Shown one piece after another: positions 11,539-21,369 of a stretch of 64,000 nucleotides of DNA (position 1 is its first letter; every line of letters starts with the position of its first letter). The translations under genes were made by a program, and so were the position numbers. Source of the DNA: Anaerolineales bacterium (lineage in GTDB: Bacteria; Chloroflexota; Anaerolineae; Anaerolineales; Villigracilaceae); NCBI GenBank assembly GCA_020060625.1, contig JAGUZU010000115.1, forward strand, positions 1-64,000, read 5' to 3'. Below the pieces are notes generated by a model, which was not told where the DNA came from, searched no databases, and saw only the letters and a program-made list of their open reading frames with translations.

Positions 11539-12582
11539 TTATTCACTCGAAATATTGTCGTTCACCAGCTCGCTCAACAAACCGGCGACGTAGCGCACGG
11601 TTGGAATGGTCTTCGCGTATGCCATGCGCATCGGACCCAGCACGCCGAGCGCGCCCGTCGCCATGCCGGGAACGCCGTACCGCGCGATCACCAGCGAGCA
11701 TTGACGCAAGTCTTCCCATTCGCCTTCGCCGCCGATCAACACCTGCAATGTGCCGATATTGCTGTTGAGCGTTGTACGCGCCAGCAAATCCTGAAGGGTG
11801 GCAGGCTCTTCGAAAATTCGTAATGCCCGCCGCGCATCATCGGATTCGGCAAATTCGGGCTCGGCAAGCACGTTCGTCAAACCGTCGGTGTATATCTCAC
11901 CTGAAGAACGTTCCGCCATGCGGCGCATCTCCTGCCGGATGAGGATGAGAATGTCTTGATCGAGCGGGTCGGGACGGGCTTTCAGCGAGAAAATGGCTTG
12001 GGCGGTCAGACCCGCTAAAAGTCCGTTGAGACGCGCTGCCGTCTGGCTGAGTCGTTCCTGGGCGACAGGTTCCGCCAGAGTCAAAATCTGCTGTGAAACT
12101 TCCCCACCCATCATCACCAGAACCATCAAGACCTGCCTGCCTTGCGTGGAGATGAGTTCGACGTGTTTGAATTTGGTCTGCTCCACGTGCGGCGCGCTGA
12201 CGACGGACACGCCCTGTGATTGGTTGGCAAGAATGGACGCCGCAAGGGTCATCCACTGGTCGAGTTCGGGGCGGGATTGGTAGAACTGGTGCGAGATGGT
12301 GTGCTGCACGCTTTCGGGCAGTTCCGCATCCTGCATCATTTCGCTGACGAAATAACGGTAGCCTTCCTCAGTGGGGACGCGCCCTGCCGAAGTATGCGGC
12401 TGGCGCAGGTAGCCCATCTCCGTGAGCGCCGCCATCTCGTTGCGGATGGTGGCGGATGACAGGTTAAGGTGGTAATGCTCCGCCAGCCGTTTCGAGCCGA
12501 TAGGCTGGGCGGAGTCGATGTAATCACGAATGATTAAAAGGAGAAGGGTTTTTTGGCGCTCGGAGAGGTTAGTCATACTCAA
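11539..12582 (-). CDS. hrcA: Heat-inducible transcription repressor HrcA
   Basis: LSERQKTLLLLIIRDYIDSAQPIGSKRLAEHYHLNLSSATIRNEMAALTEMGYL; upstream of grpE-dnaK-dnaJ. Confidence 0.97.
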   Translation of the reverse strand: MSMTNLSERQKTLLLLIIRDYIDSAQPIGSKRLAEHYHLNLSSATIRNEMAALTEMGYLRQPHTSAGRVPTEEGYRYFVSEMMQDAELPESVQHTISHQFYQSRPELDQWMTLAASILANQSQGVSVVSAPHVEQTKFKHVELISTQGRQVLMVLVMMGGEVSQQILTLAEPVAQERLSQTAARLNGLLAGLTAQAIFSLKARPDPLDQDILILIRQEMRRMAERSSGEIYTDGLTNVLAEPEFAESDDARRALRIFEEPATLQDLLARTTLNSNIGTLQVLIGGEGEWEDLRQCSLVIARYGVPGMATGALGVLGPMRMAYAKTIPTVRYVAGLLSELVNDNISSE

Positions 12583-12585
12583 AAT

Positions 12586-12612
12586 TTAGCACTCCCGAAA
12601 CGAGAGTGCCAG
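12586..12612 (-). promoter_or_regulatory. CIRCE element (HrcA operator)
   Basis: TTAGCACTC-N9-GAGTGCCAG, matching TTAGCACTC-N9-GAGTGCTAA at 16 of 18 positions; 4 bp upstream of the hrcA start. Confidence 0.93.
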
Positions 12613-12728
12613 CCTTCGAGAAACAATGATAACAGCGCAAAAAAGGGAAGTCAATAAGAAGAGTGTAAGAAAAGAATTCGGTCTGCGGCTGTTTGCGCGT
12701 TAATCCCTTGACAAATCTTGCATTTTAT

Positions 12729-12760
12729 TTATAATCGTTCTAAATTTGGAATTGTTATAA
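12729..12760 (+). promoter_or_regulatory. Two PerR/Fur-like boxes upstream of the Fur-family gene
   Basis: TTATAATCGTTCTAA (12729-12743) and TTGGAATTGTTATAA (12746-12760) resemble the 7-1-7 TTATAATNATTATAA consensus. Confidence 0.45.
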
Positions 12761-12772
12761 ATAAGAGAGATT

Positions 12773-13219
12773 ATGTCCAATCTAAACACACTTACCTCCA
12801 CCCTGCGGGAAGCAGGAATGCGGATCACGCCACAGCGGGTTGCAATCTGCGAACTGCTGGCTGCCAGCCAGGAGCATCCCACCGCGATGATGATTTATGA
12901 AGAATTAAAACCACGCTTTCCTTCACTCAGCCTTGCGACGGTGTACAACACGCTCGATACGCTGGTCGGCTTGGGCGTGGTGAATGTGCTGGGTCACGCA
13001 GGCGATGACAAGGTCCATTACGATGCGGATACCGAGCCGCACGTCAACCTTGCCTGCATTTCGTGTTCGCGCATCATCGACATTCCCAGCGAGCATGTCA
13101 CCCATTTGGATTCTGAAATCACCGCCGCTTCGGGTTACAAACTGCTTGGAGCGCGCGTTCTGTATTACGGGTTGTGTCCCGATTGTCAAAAGAAAAAAGC
13201 GAAATCAACGAGGCTGTAA
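12773..13219 (+). CDS. Fur/PerR family transcriptional regulator
   Basis: REAGMRITPQRVAICELL, FPSLSLATVYNTLDTLVGLG, two CxxC motifs (CISC, CPDC). Confidence 0.93.
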   Translation: MSNLNTLTSTLREAGMRITPQRVAICELLAASQEHPTAMMIYEELKPRFPSLSLATVYNTLDTLVGLGVVNVLGHAGDDKVHYDADTEPHVNLACISCSRIIDIPSEHVTHLDSEITAASGYKLLGARVLYYGLCPDCQKKKAKSTRL

Positions 13220-13221
13220 TA

Positions 13222-15555
13222 ATGAATTCAAAGTTACCGAAACAGGAAATCCGCTGTACGGAGGTTTTCTCCGATACCCTGCGCGGTTATGCGGGAATCC
13301 AGGAGGTTGATTACGACTACGCCAACGGCAGGTTGAAAGCCGTATACGACCCGCGCCTGATCAGCAACGAACGCGCATTGGAGGTCGTCAATCATGCGGG
13401 GCGCGAGGCGTCCATGCGGGTGGCGCAATGTGAGGCAAAACGCGAACGCGGCGAGGAAGCCTGCGCCGACTGCGCGGGCGAACTTGCGGCGCAGCTCGCC
13501 CGTCAATATGAAACCGCCGCATCCATGCCAACGGCTACATTCCACAGGAACACGATTGAAGTGAAGCTCAATGCTCCCCGTCTGGCGACCAGTGAAGACG
13601 TCGAGATCGAGGCGGAGTTTTTGAGTCCTGCCAAAGCGGAGAAAAAGTCCGCCGCGATTCCCATCGAAAAGATCGAAGTGGCATTCACCGTCATCAACGC
13701 CATCACCGCGCTGACGGCTTTCCTCGGCTCAGGCTGGGGATGGAATCCCGCGCTCATCTTTGGTCTCTATTCTGTTGCGTACGTCACAGGCGGATGGTTT
13801 GGCGTGATAGCAAGCATCGAAGCATTGAAGGAAAAGACGATCAACGTGGATCTGCTGATGATCCTCGCGGCGCTTGGCGCGGCGGCAATTGGTCAGCCCG
13901 CCGAAGGCGCGACGCTGCTCTTCCTGTTCTCGCTTTCCAACACGCTGCAAACCTACGCGATGGATCGCAGCCGCAAGGCAATCGAAAAACTTTTGGATCT
14001 GCGTCCCGCGCAGGCCACGGTGCGTCGCGGCTCACGTTTGGTGACGCTGCCCATCGAACAACTGACGCTCGGCGATGTCGTCCTTGTGCGACCGGGTGAA
14101 CGCTTCCCCATCGACGGCGAAGTCACCACCGGCGAATCGGACGTCAACCAGGCGACCATCACAGGCGAATCCATGCCTGTGCATAAAAAGGAAAGCGATC
14201 TCGTTTTTGCAGGCACGGTCAATGGAACCGGCTCGCTGGAAATCCGCGTGACGCGCCTCGCCAAAGACACCACGCTCGCGCGCATCGTGAAAATGGTGGA
14301 AGAGGCGCAGTCCACGAAAGCCAACACCCAGCACATGCTGGATGCGTTTGAGCAGCGTTATGCCATCTTCGTTCTTGGCGCAGCGGTCCTGCTCATCTTC
14401 GTTCCGTGGCTGGCGCTCGGTCACGATTTCCATCCCACGTTCTATCGCGCGATGACCTGGCTTGTCGTCGCTTCGCCGTGCGCGCTGGTCATCTCCACAC
14501 CCGCGAGTATCCTCTCCGCCATTGCGAACGGCGCGCGCAACGGCGTGCTTTTCAAAGGCGGCGTGCATCTCGAAAAGACTGCCACGTTGAAAGCGCTTGC
14601 CTTCGACAAAACAGGAACGCTCACCAACGGCTCGCCCATGCTGACCGCGATACAGTCCTTTGGAGATATGAAGGAGGATGAAATTCTACGACTCGTCGCC
14701 GCATTGGAATCGCGCTCCGAGCATCCGCTGGCAAAGGCAATCGTGCAGGCGGCTCATTCCCGGACATTGAACCTGCCACCGTCCATGAGATTTCGCGCCA
14801 TCCCCGGGCAGGGCGTGGAAGGCGTCGTCGAGTCTCGTCATTTGTGGGTGGGCAATGAACGCATGTTCATCGAGCGCGATGTGGAAATTCCTGCGGAAAT
14901 TTTGAGCAAGGCAAGCGACATGCAAGGCGAAGGTCAGACGGCGATGTTTGTTTATTCCCTCACACCCAACCCCTCTCCCGGAAGGCGGGGTGAGTTTCTT
15001 GGGCTGATCGGCGTCGCGGATACGCTCCGCGAAGATGCCGTGGAAATGATTCAGGCGCTCAAGTCCGCAGGTATCGAACACGTCGTCATGCTGACGGGCG
15101 ACAACGCCAAAGTCGCTGCGAAGATCGCCGCCCGCGCAGGCGTGGATGAATTCCACGCGGACTTGCTGCCCCAGGACAAGGTTACAGTGTTGAAATCCCT
15201 TCAGAAGAAATATGGTCCAATCGCGATGGTGGGAGACGGCGTGAACGACGCTCCCTCGCTTGCCACCGCCGACATCGGTATTGCCATGGGCGGCGCAGGC
15301 ACGGACGTGGCCATCGAAACCGCGGACATGGTCTTGATGTCCGACGACCTGCACAAAATCCCGTTTGCGATTGGGCTGGCGCGTCAGGCACGCAAGGTGG
15401 TATGGCAAAACATCACGTTCGCGCTGGCAGTCATTGTGCTGTTGATCGCCGGAGCGTTCGGCGCGGACCTGGCGCTTCCGCTTGGCGTGCTGGGACACGA
15501 AGGCAGCACGGTACTGGTCGTGTTGAATGGCTTGAGGCTGTTGGGATACAAATAG
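13222..15555 (+). CDS. Heavy-metal P-type ATPase, P1B-4-like
   Basis: TGE loop, DKTGTLT, GDGVND, SPC in a TM helix (VVASPCALVIS), C-terminal HEGSTVLVVLNGLRLL. Confidence 0.92.
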   Translation: MNSKLPKQEIRCTEVFSDTLRGYAGIQEVDYDYANGRLKAVYDPRLISNERALEVVNHAGREASMRVAQCEAKRERGEEACADCAGELAAQLARQYETAASMPTATFHRNTIEVKLNAPRLATSEDVEIEAEFLSPAKAEKKSAAIPIEKIEVAFTVINAITALTAFLGSGWGWNPALIFGLYSVAYVTGGWFGVIASIEALKEKTINVDLLMILAALGAAAIGQPAEGATLLFLFSLSNTLQTYAMDRSRKAIEKLLDLRPAQATVRRGSRLVTLPIEQLTLGDVVLVRPGERFPIDGEVTTGESDVNQATITGESMPVHKKESDLVFAGTVNGTGSLEIRVTRLAKDTTLARIVKMVEEAQSTKANTQHMLDAFEQRYAIFVLGAAVLLIFVPWLALGHDFHPTFYRAMTWLVVASPCALVISTPASILSAIANGARNGVLFKGGVHLEKTATLKALAFDKTGTLTNGSPMLTAIQSFGDMKEDEILRLVAALESRSEHPLAKAIVQAAHSRTLNLPPSMRFRAIPGQGVEGVVESRHLWVGNERMFIERDVEIPAEILSKASDMQGEGQTAMFVYSLTPNPSPGRRGEFLGLIGVADTLREDAVEMIQALKSAGIEHVVMLTGDNAKVAAKIAARAGVDEFHADLLPQDKVTVLKSLQKKYGPIAMVGDGVNDAPSLATADIGIAMGGAGTDVAIETADMVLMSDDLHKIPFAIGLARQARKVVWQNITFALAVIVLLIAGAFGADLALPLGVLGHEGSTVLVVLNGLRLLGYK
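14958..14996. repeat. LTPNPSPxGRGE-type palindromic element inside the P-type ATPase
   Basis: ccctcacacccaacccctctcccggaaggcggggtgag; translates as SLTPNPSPGRRGE. Confidence 0.75.
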
Positions 15556-15561
15556 ATTTAA

Positions 15562-15598
15562 AAAAAGAGCGCCGGAGACTTTCCGGCGCTCTTTTTAA
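15562..15598. terminator. Intrinsic terminator, possibly bidirectional
   Basis: aaaaagagcgccggagactttccggcgctcttttt between convergent genes. Confidence 0.85.
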
Positions 15599-15606
15599 GT
15601 GGCGCG

Positions 15607-17796
15607 TTAAGGGGTCGGCGTGGCAGGACGCCAGGCGGGGTGGTAATCCTGTGACCGGTCAGTAGTGAGGCGGGTTCGGTCGCCGCCGGAGAGAGTCATG
15701 TAGAAGATATCCAGATTGTTCGCTTCGCCCGCGCCCTCATAAGCCAGGTAAAATCCATCCGGCGAGTATTCCACATTTTGAATGAGTACCATGCTCAATC
15801 GCACGCGCAATGCCTGCTCGGTGGAACGATCCGTTGCGGAGACGCTCATGAGATAAGGATTGCAAAATGTGGTTGCGCATCGTTGCGTGAACAGGATCAA
15901 ATCGCCTTTGGGAGACCAGTCGGGCAAAAAGTCGGTGTAGGCTGTGCCGCTGCGGACGATCTGGACCTGCTCTGTTCCATCCGCATTCATCATCCAAATC
16001 TGATAAACACCCAACCGCTTGACGACATAAACAAACTGGGAGCCATCCGGCGACCACGCCGGCATACGGGATTCAAATTTCTGCGCGCCGCTGGTGATTT
16101 GCGTCAAGGAGAGGTCTTCCAGATCTATCGCGAATATCTCCATTTGACCGGTGCGCAGCGAAGTGAATGCGATCGTTTTTCCGTCGGGCGACCACGCCGG
16201 GTCGAAGTTCCCCCCGGGGGAGGCATCCAGCGTTGTCAGCCCGCTTCCATCCGCATTGATGATATAAAGACTCGCATTGTAGTAAATGTCTTCCAGACCT
16301 TTACAGGGTGAGATGAAGACCATGCGTTGTCCATCCGGCGACCAGGAAGGTTGACATGCGCCGTTCGGCAGATCGGTAATTTGAGTTTCCTCGCCAGCGC
16401 CAAGATCAACAAGGAAGATTTGGGGCGTACCAAAACGGTTGGAAACATACGCAATCTGCCCCGCCCCGCCGCCGGGGGCAGTAGCAACGCCTGCCGGAAT
16501 TCCAGGCGTGCCGGGGGTTTCGTCAACTGCGGGTATGAACGTGTTAGTCGGCGCCAAAGTGAGTGTTGGAAGTTCGATGGTGGCGGTCAACGTTGGTTCG
16601 GGAGTTTCCGTTGGAATTGGCGTTGGCGTGGACGATGGCGTTGGCGTATTTGTGCTGGTCGGCATGATGAATGGAATCATGGCGCGCACATCGGCTGGGA
16701 TGACGCCCGGGGCAAAAAACGGGACCGCCAATAAAAGCAGAAGAATTAATACAAATAGAAAACGAACCAAGGCGCCGCGGCGCTTGCGTTCGCGTTCCTT
16801 CTGACGCTTCAACGGGGAAATGAACGGTTGTTCCTCATGATGGGATGTTTCCGGCGGAACGGGTCCCTTTGGAGGACGAGACGGTTTCTCTTTCGTTTCC
16901 ACAACCGTATCTTTCGCCCCAACAGCGGGAATTTCATCCGGCGGAGGCGGAGCCACCGTATAACTGCCTGCTATCTTCTGGGTCTTGGATTTCGAGGCAA
17001 GCAGAGACTTCTTGAATTCCTCCGCGGTTTGGAAACGGTCGCTGGGGTCAACCGCCATGGCTTTTTCAATGGCAGCAGACAAACGACGCGATACTTTCGG
17101 ATTCCTTTTTCTCAATGGGGTGAGCTGCGCGTTATCCATGGCGCGCGCCAACCCGTCTTCAGGAATGACCCCGCTCAATGCGGCGTATAACGTCGCGCCC
17201 AGGGAATAAATATCCGTGCGCGGGTCCGTCCGCGCGGTGCCGTATTGTTCCGGCGGGGAATAACCGGGCGTCATGGCGCGCGCGCCTGTGGTGGTTGCCT
17301 GATGCGCGCTCTGATACACCTTCGCCAGACCGAAATCCACAAGGAAGATGTGACCGTCCGGCGTAATCTTCACATTGCCGGGTTTGATGTCGCGGTGCAA
17401 AATGGGGGGCTTGCGGGAGTGCAGGTAACCAAGCGCGTCACAAATGGAAGCGCCAATGTGTACCGCATCATCATCATCGAGCATCCCCAGCCGCTCCATA
17501 CGGTAGCGCAGGTCCTCGCCTTCGATAAAGTCCATGATGAGATATTGCCCCTGATCGCCCATCACAAAATGATCGGAGACACGCGGCAAATTGGGATGAC
17601 GCAAATTTGCCAGAATCACCGCTTCGAGGCGAAACTGGCGGGAATATTCGTCGGTCGTGAACAGGTTTTCCTTGAGGGCAACTGGAACGCCGAGGTTCTC
17701 ATCCACAGCGCGATAGACCGACCCCATGCCGCCCTGACCGAGAATTTCAACAACACGATAGCGATTATGAAGTAATGTATCTTTTTCCAGCGTCAT
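15607..17796 (-). CDS. Ser/Thr protein kinase with C-terminal TolB-like beta-propeller
   Basis: EILGQGGMGSVYRAVDE, HRDIKPGNVKI, DFGLAKV; TM helix; PT-rich linker; repeated PxWSPDGxxI motifs. Confidence 0.93.
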   Translation of the reverse strand: MTLEKDTLLHNRYRVVEILGQGGMGSVYRAVDENLGVPVALKENLFTTDEYSRQFRLEAVILANLRHPNLPRVSDHFVMGDQGQYLIMDFIEGEDLRYRMERLGMLDDDDAVHIGASICDALGYLHSRKPPILHRDIKPGNVKITPDGHIFLVDFGLAKVYQSAHQATTTGARAMTPGYSPPEQYGTARTDPRTDIYSLGATLYAALSGVIPEDGLARAMDNAQLTPLRKRNPKVSRRLSAAIEKAMAVDPSDRFQTAEEFKKSLLASKSKTQKIAGSYTVAPPPPDEIPAVGAKDTVVETKEKPSRPPKGPVPPETSHHEEQPFISPLKRQKERERKRRGALVRFLFVLILLLLLAVPFFAPGVIPADVRAMIPFIMPTSTNTPTPSSTPTPIPTETPEPTLTATIELPTLTLAPTNTFIPAVDETPGTPGIPAGVATAPGGGAGQIAYVSNRFGTPQIFLVDLGAGEETQITDLPNGACQPSWSPDGQRMVFISPCKGLEDIYYNASLYIINADGSGLTTLDASPGGNFDPAWSPDGKTIAFTSLRTGQMEIFAIDLEDLSLTQITSGAQKFESRMPAWSPDGSQFVYVVKRLGVYQIWMMNADGTEQVQIVRSGTAYTDFLPDWSPKGDLILFTQRCATTFCNPYLMSVSATDRSTEQALRVRLSMVLIQNVEYSPDGFYLAYEGAGEANNLDIFYMTLSGGDRTRLTTDRSQDYHPAWRPATPTP

Positions 17797-17931
17797 TAAG
17801 AAACCTTAGCCCTGCCCGGGAACAAAGCCAATTCAAACAAAATCACATCCGGTCAAAGCGGACGCGTCCTTCGCTCCCATGAAAGCATTTTGCAGATGTG
17901 GTGAACAACGACGCATTATATCAGATTGAAG

Positions 17932-18918
17932 TTAATCCGAAGCAGATGTAGTTAAATTGAAATGTCGAAAGAGCCGGGGCGCGCCGCCCGTCACCCACCA
18001 GCCCACCAGCGCATAACGGACAAAGCGCAGGGTGTATACGAGTACACTGTCGCCGCGCGGGAATATCTCTCCCAGCCCCATCCACAAGACGAGGACGCCT
18101 ATAAGACCGATCACATAACGAAGCGCCCGCTTCCACACCGGACCCGAAACCTGGTGACCGCCCATCGAGTTGATCCACGCCAGACCGAACGCCAGCCCGA
18201 AGAAGGACCCGGCTGAGGTGAAGATTCCGTTCGGGTCAACGGGATCAGGCGTCTCGGTCGAGGCGAGAAGCGCGTTCTGCATCCAGGAGTCAGGCAGCTG
18301 GTAATTTCCACGAAAGGCAGCCATCGTCATCCCAACGGCTACAAAGATCATCGAAGCGATAAATGCAATGACGGTCTGCTGTTTGAAGGTCTTGCCGGAA
18401 AGCCATGCGGCGGCTGAATCCCAAAACCGCATGAAAGCCCAAAGAACCGCCGCGCCGATCAACCAGCCTGCAATCACATCATGCGGGAAGTGCGCGCCAA
18501 GAAACGCGCGCGAAAAACCGATCAGGAAAATGACCGCAACACATACAGCCCAAACCCATGCCTTGCGCAGGGATGCGGCGATGACGCCCCAAACGGCAAC
18601 GGCGTGCTGCGCATGACCGGAGGGAGCGCCAAACGATGTTTCGATCCATAACGCCCGCACGTGCGAACTGACCCAATAGGGACGCGGTCCGGCAAAAAGC
18701 AGTTTCGCCGCGAAATTGAAAATGTTGCTGGTCGCCAGAATAAAGCCAACCCGCAGCCCAAGCCCGGCGTCGATGCTCCAGTAGAGCAGGGGCAGAACGA
18801 GAAAGAAAAATTCTTCGGTGCCAAGCTGGCTAAAGAAACGCATGGGGGCGATCAACCAGTCTCCCATGCCTTGAAGGGCGATTACGAAAGTGATGCCGCC
18901 ATCAATCAGGGTCTGCAT
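17932..18918 (-). CDS. PAP2-family phosphatase-like membrane protein
   Basis: AGPRPYW, APSGHAQHAVAVWG, SRAFLGAHFPHDVIAGWLIG match the three PAP2 motifs. Start reset from the ORF track to MQTLIDGG. Confidence 0.88.
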   Translation of the reverse strand: MQTLIDGGITFVIALQGMGDWLIAPMRFFSQLGTEEFFFLVLPLLYWSIDAGLGLRVGFILATSNIFNFAAKLLFAGPRPYWVSSHVRALWIETSFGAPSGHAQHAVAVWGVIAASLRKAWVWAVCVAVIFLIGFSRAFLGAHFPHDVIAGWLIGAAVLWAFMRFWDSAAAWLSGKTFKQQTVIAFIASMIFVAVGMTMAAFRGNYQLPDSWMQNALLASTETPDPVDPNGIFTSAGSFFGLAFGLAWINSMGGHQVSGPVWKRALRYVIGLIGVLVLWMGLGEIFPRGDSVLVYTLRFVRYALVGWWVTGGAPRLFRHFNLTTSASD

Positions 18919-18989
18919 ACCATCCTCCAGTGGGGTTTTTGAGCCTTTTGCAATTGACGAAGATGCTCCGTCCATTGTACACTCAAAGA

Positions 18990-21341
18990 ATGGAAAAATC
19001 ACCTGCGCGCTGGTGGGACACGCCCTCCGCTCTTCTATTATTCATTGCGGTTACGATCTCCGCGCTGCGCCTGCAATCCACCAACTGGACGGATGGACTT
19101 GGCTATGTGCTGAACATTGCATTAATGGGCTTGTTGGCGGGGCTTGCGTTTGGGCAAAGCAAATTTCAACGACGCGCCGTCGTGATCCTATCCCTCGGCT
19201 ATATGACGGCGGCTTTTATTTCTCAATGGCTGGGATTTATCCGGTTTTCAGGCGAGGAATTATTTCTTGAAACAACCTACCTCGGAGATCGGCTGTCCAT
19301 TCTTGGGGAGAAATTGCTAACCAGCCTGGGGAACTTCGCCGCCGGCAAACCCATCGAAGACCCGTTGTTCCTGATCGCTTTATTGTCCATTCCGTACTGG
19401 CTGGTTGGGCTGTTCAGCGGCTACCAATTGACCCGACATGGAAACGCGCTGGCATCCATCCTGCCGGGCGGGGGAATGATGTTCATCATCTACCTGAGCC
19501 ATTACACCACTCGTGATTACAACTGGCTCTTCGCCGCCTATTTGTTCATCGCGCTGCTCCTGATAAGCCGCCAGAAATACATTGCCGACAAAAGGCAGTG
19601 GTCGAAAAATCGCGTGCAGGTCCCAAGAGAGACCAGCGTGGACATGAACAGCGCCGCAATCCTCAGCGCGGCAATTCTGATCACAACCGCGTGGGCTCTT
19701 CCCTATATCCTCCCATTCCACGAGCAGGGCAGGGAAAACTGGCAAAGAATTCAGGACGAGTGGTTTTCCCCGGACGATGAAGAAGTATTTACGTTCATCA
19801 ACAGGGAAGCCGCCGGTCCCTCCCCTTTTGGTTCGTTGAGAACCGAACTGGCGCTCGGCTCCCAAACCCCGCAAAGCGACGGGATCGTGTTCGTGGTTAA
19901 TGCGCCCACCGCGGTTGCGGATGTGCCGCGCTTATACTGGCGCGGGTATACCTATGATCGTTTTGAAGGCGGGCAATGGCAAAGCGCGCAATTGGAAACC
20001 GCAAACTTCCGCCCGCAGGACGGCGATTTCGAGAACCCGGAATGGGCTGGGCGCGTCAATCTGATTTTTACATTTACAGTCCGAGGGAGGGGACAAAACA
20101 TCTTCCTGATCCCATCCCAGCCTGCGTGGGTGAATCGCAATGCAAAAGTCCTGTTCTCCGAGGCGTCAGCGGATGATCAAATCATGGATGTGATGATCGT
20201 TCAGGCGTCGCCGGCGCTTGAAGCGGGGGACACGTACCGCGTCCGCGCTTTGCTGGCAAATCCCATCGCCTCCGAACTACGGGACGCCGGGGATGACTAC
20301 CCGGAGTGGGTCACTGACCGATACCTTCAACTGCCGAACGATTTTTCGCCGCGCATTGCAGCGTTCGCCCGTGAAATCACCGCCGCCTACGACAATCCTT
20401 ACGACCAGACGCTCGCCATCACCAACTATCTTCGCAATGAAATCGAATATGTCTCTGAAGTAACCATTCCAGAAGGAACAAACGATCCGTTGGAATATTT
20501 CCTGTTCGAGAGCAAACAGGGTTTCTGTAATTACTACGCCAGCACGGAAGTGTTGATGCTGAGGTCTATTGGCATTCCCGCGCGCCTCGCGGTGGGGTAC
20601 GCCGAAGGTGAAGCGGACGACTCGGAACTGGATGAGTTCATCTACATTGTCCGGGAACGCGATTTCCACGCCTGGCCCGAGGTTTATTTCCCTGAATACG
20701 GCTGGATCGAATTCGAGCCGACCGGCAACCAGGAACCGCTTGAACGGTTGGATGAACGCGAGGGAAGACCCGCCCCAATTCCTGATACCTTGCCGACAAT
20801 CCAGGTTCCTTTGCTCCCGGAGCAGGAACAGGAAGCGCTGCCGGAAGAGACAGGCGGCGAAGAAACACCGGAAGCCGTCTCGCGCATATCCTTTAGGTGG
20901 CTTGGTTGGCTCGCAGGGATGCTCCTGCTCGCGGCTGTCGCTGCCTTCGCAAAGAGGCGATACGCCCCGGACACGCCAGCCGGAACCATCCTCGTTACCA
21001 TCATAGAGCGGAGCGGATGGCGCCTCCCTGTGTGGTTGAACAGGTGGCTCGCCTGGATCACCCTTTCACCCATCGAAAAATATTTCCAAAGCGTGAACGT
21101 CAGCCTGCACTGGATGGGAAAATACCAGCCGCCTCACGCCACAGCCGCCGAGCGCGCGGAATCTTTGCAAAAACTCCTGCCGTCCGCCTCTGACTCCATC
21201 GAAGCCCTGCTGACCGAACATCAGACATCTCTGTTCAGCCCAAATAACGGGGACGAACTGCTTGCGCGCCGCGCCGCATGGAACATCATCCGCGAAACCG
21301 TACGTGTGAGACTAAAAACCATATTCTTGGGATACAATTAG
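18990..21341 (+). CDS. TgpA-like transglutaminase-domain membrane protein
   Basis: N-terminal TM helices; catalytic region SKQGFCNYYASTEVLMLRSIGIPARLAVGYAEGE...HAWPEVYFPEYGWIEFEPT; DUF4129-like tail. Confidence 0.9.
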   Translation: MEKSPARWWDTPSALLLFIAVTISALRLQSTNWTDGLGYVLNIALMGLLAGLAFGQSKFQRRAVVILSLGYMTAAFISQWLGFIRFSGEELFLETTYLGDRLSILGEKLLTSLGNFAAGKPIEDPLFLIALLSIPYWLVGLFSGYQLTRHGNALASILPGGGMMFIIYLSHYTTRDYNWLFAAYLFIALLLISRQKYIADKRQWSKNRVQVPRETSVDMNSAAILSAAILITTAWALPYILPFHEQGRENWQRIQDEWFSPDDEEVFTFINREAAGPSPFGSLRTELALGSQTPQSDGIVFVVNAPTAVADVPRLYWRGYTYDRFEGGQWQSAQLETANFRPQDGDFENPEWAGRVNLIFTFTVRGRGQNIFLIPSQPAWVNRNAKVLFSEASADDQIMDVMIVQASPALEAGDTYRVRALLANPIASELRDAGDDYPEWVTDRYLQLPNDFSPRIAAFAREITAAYDNPYDQTLAITNYLRNEIEYVSEVTIPEGTNDPLEYFLFESKQGFCNYYASTEVLMLRSIGIPARLAVGYAEGEADDSELDEFIYIVRERDFHAWPEVYFPEYGWIEFEPTGNQEPLERLDEREGRPAPIPDTLPTIQVPLLPEQEQEALPEETGGEETPEAVSRISFRWLGWLAGMLLLAAVAAFAKRRYAPDTPAGTILVTIIERSGWRLPVWLNRWLAWITLSPIEKYFQSVNVSLHWMGKYQPPHATAAERAESLQKLLPSASDSIEALLTEHQTSLFSPNNGDELLARRAAWNIIRETVRVRLKTIFLGYN

Positions 21342-21369
21342 AAAAATCCAAGCCCCGCTCACACACCGC

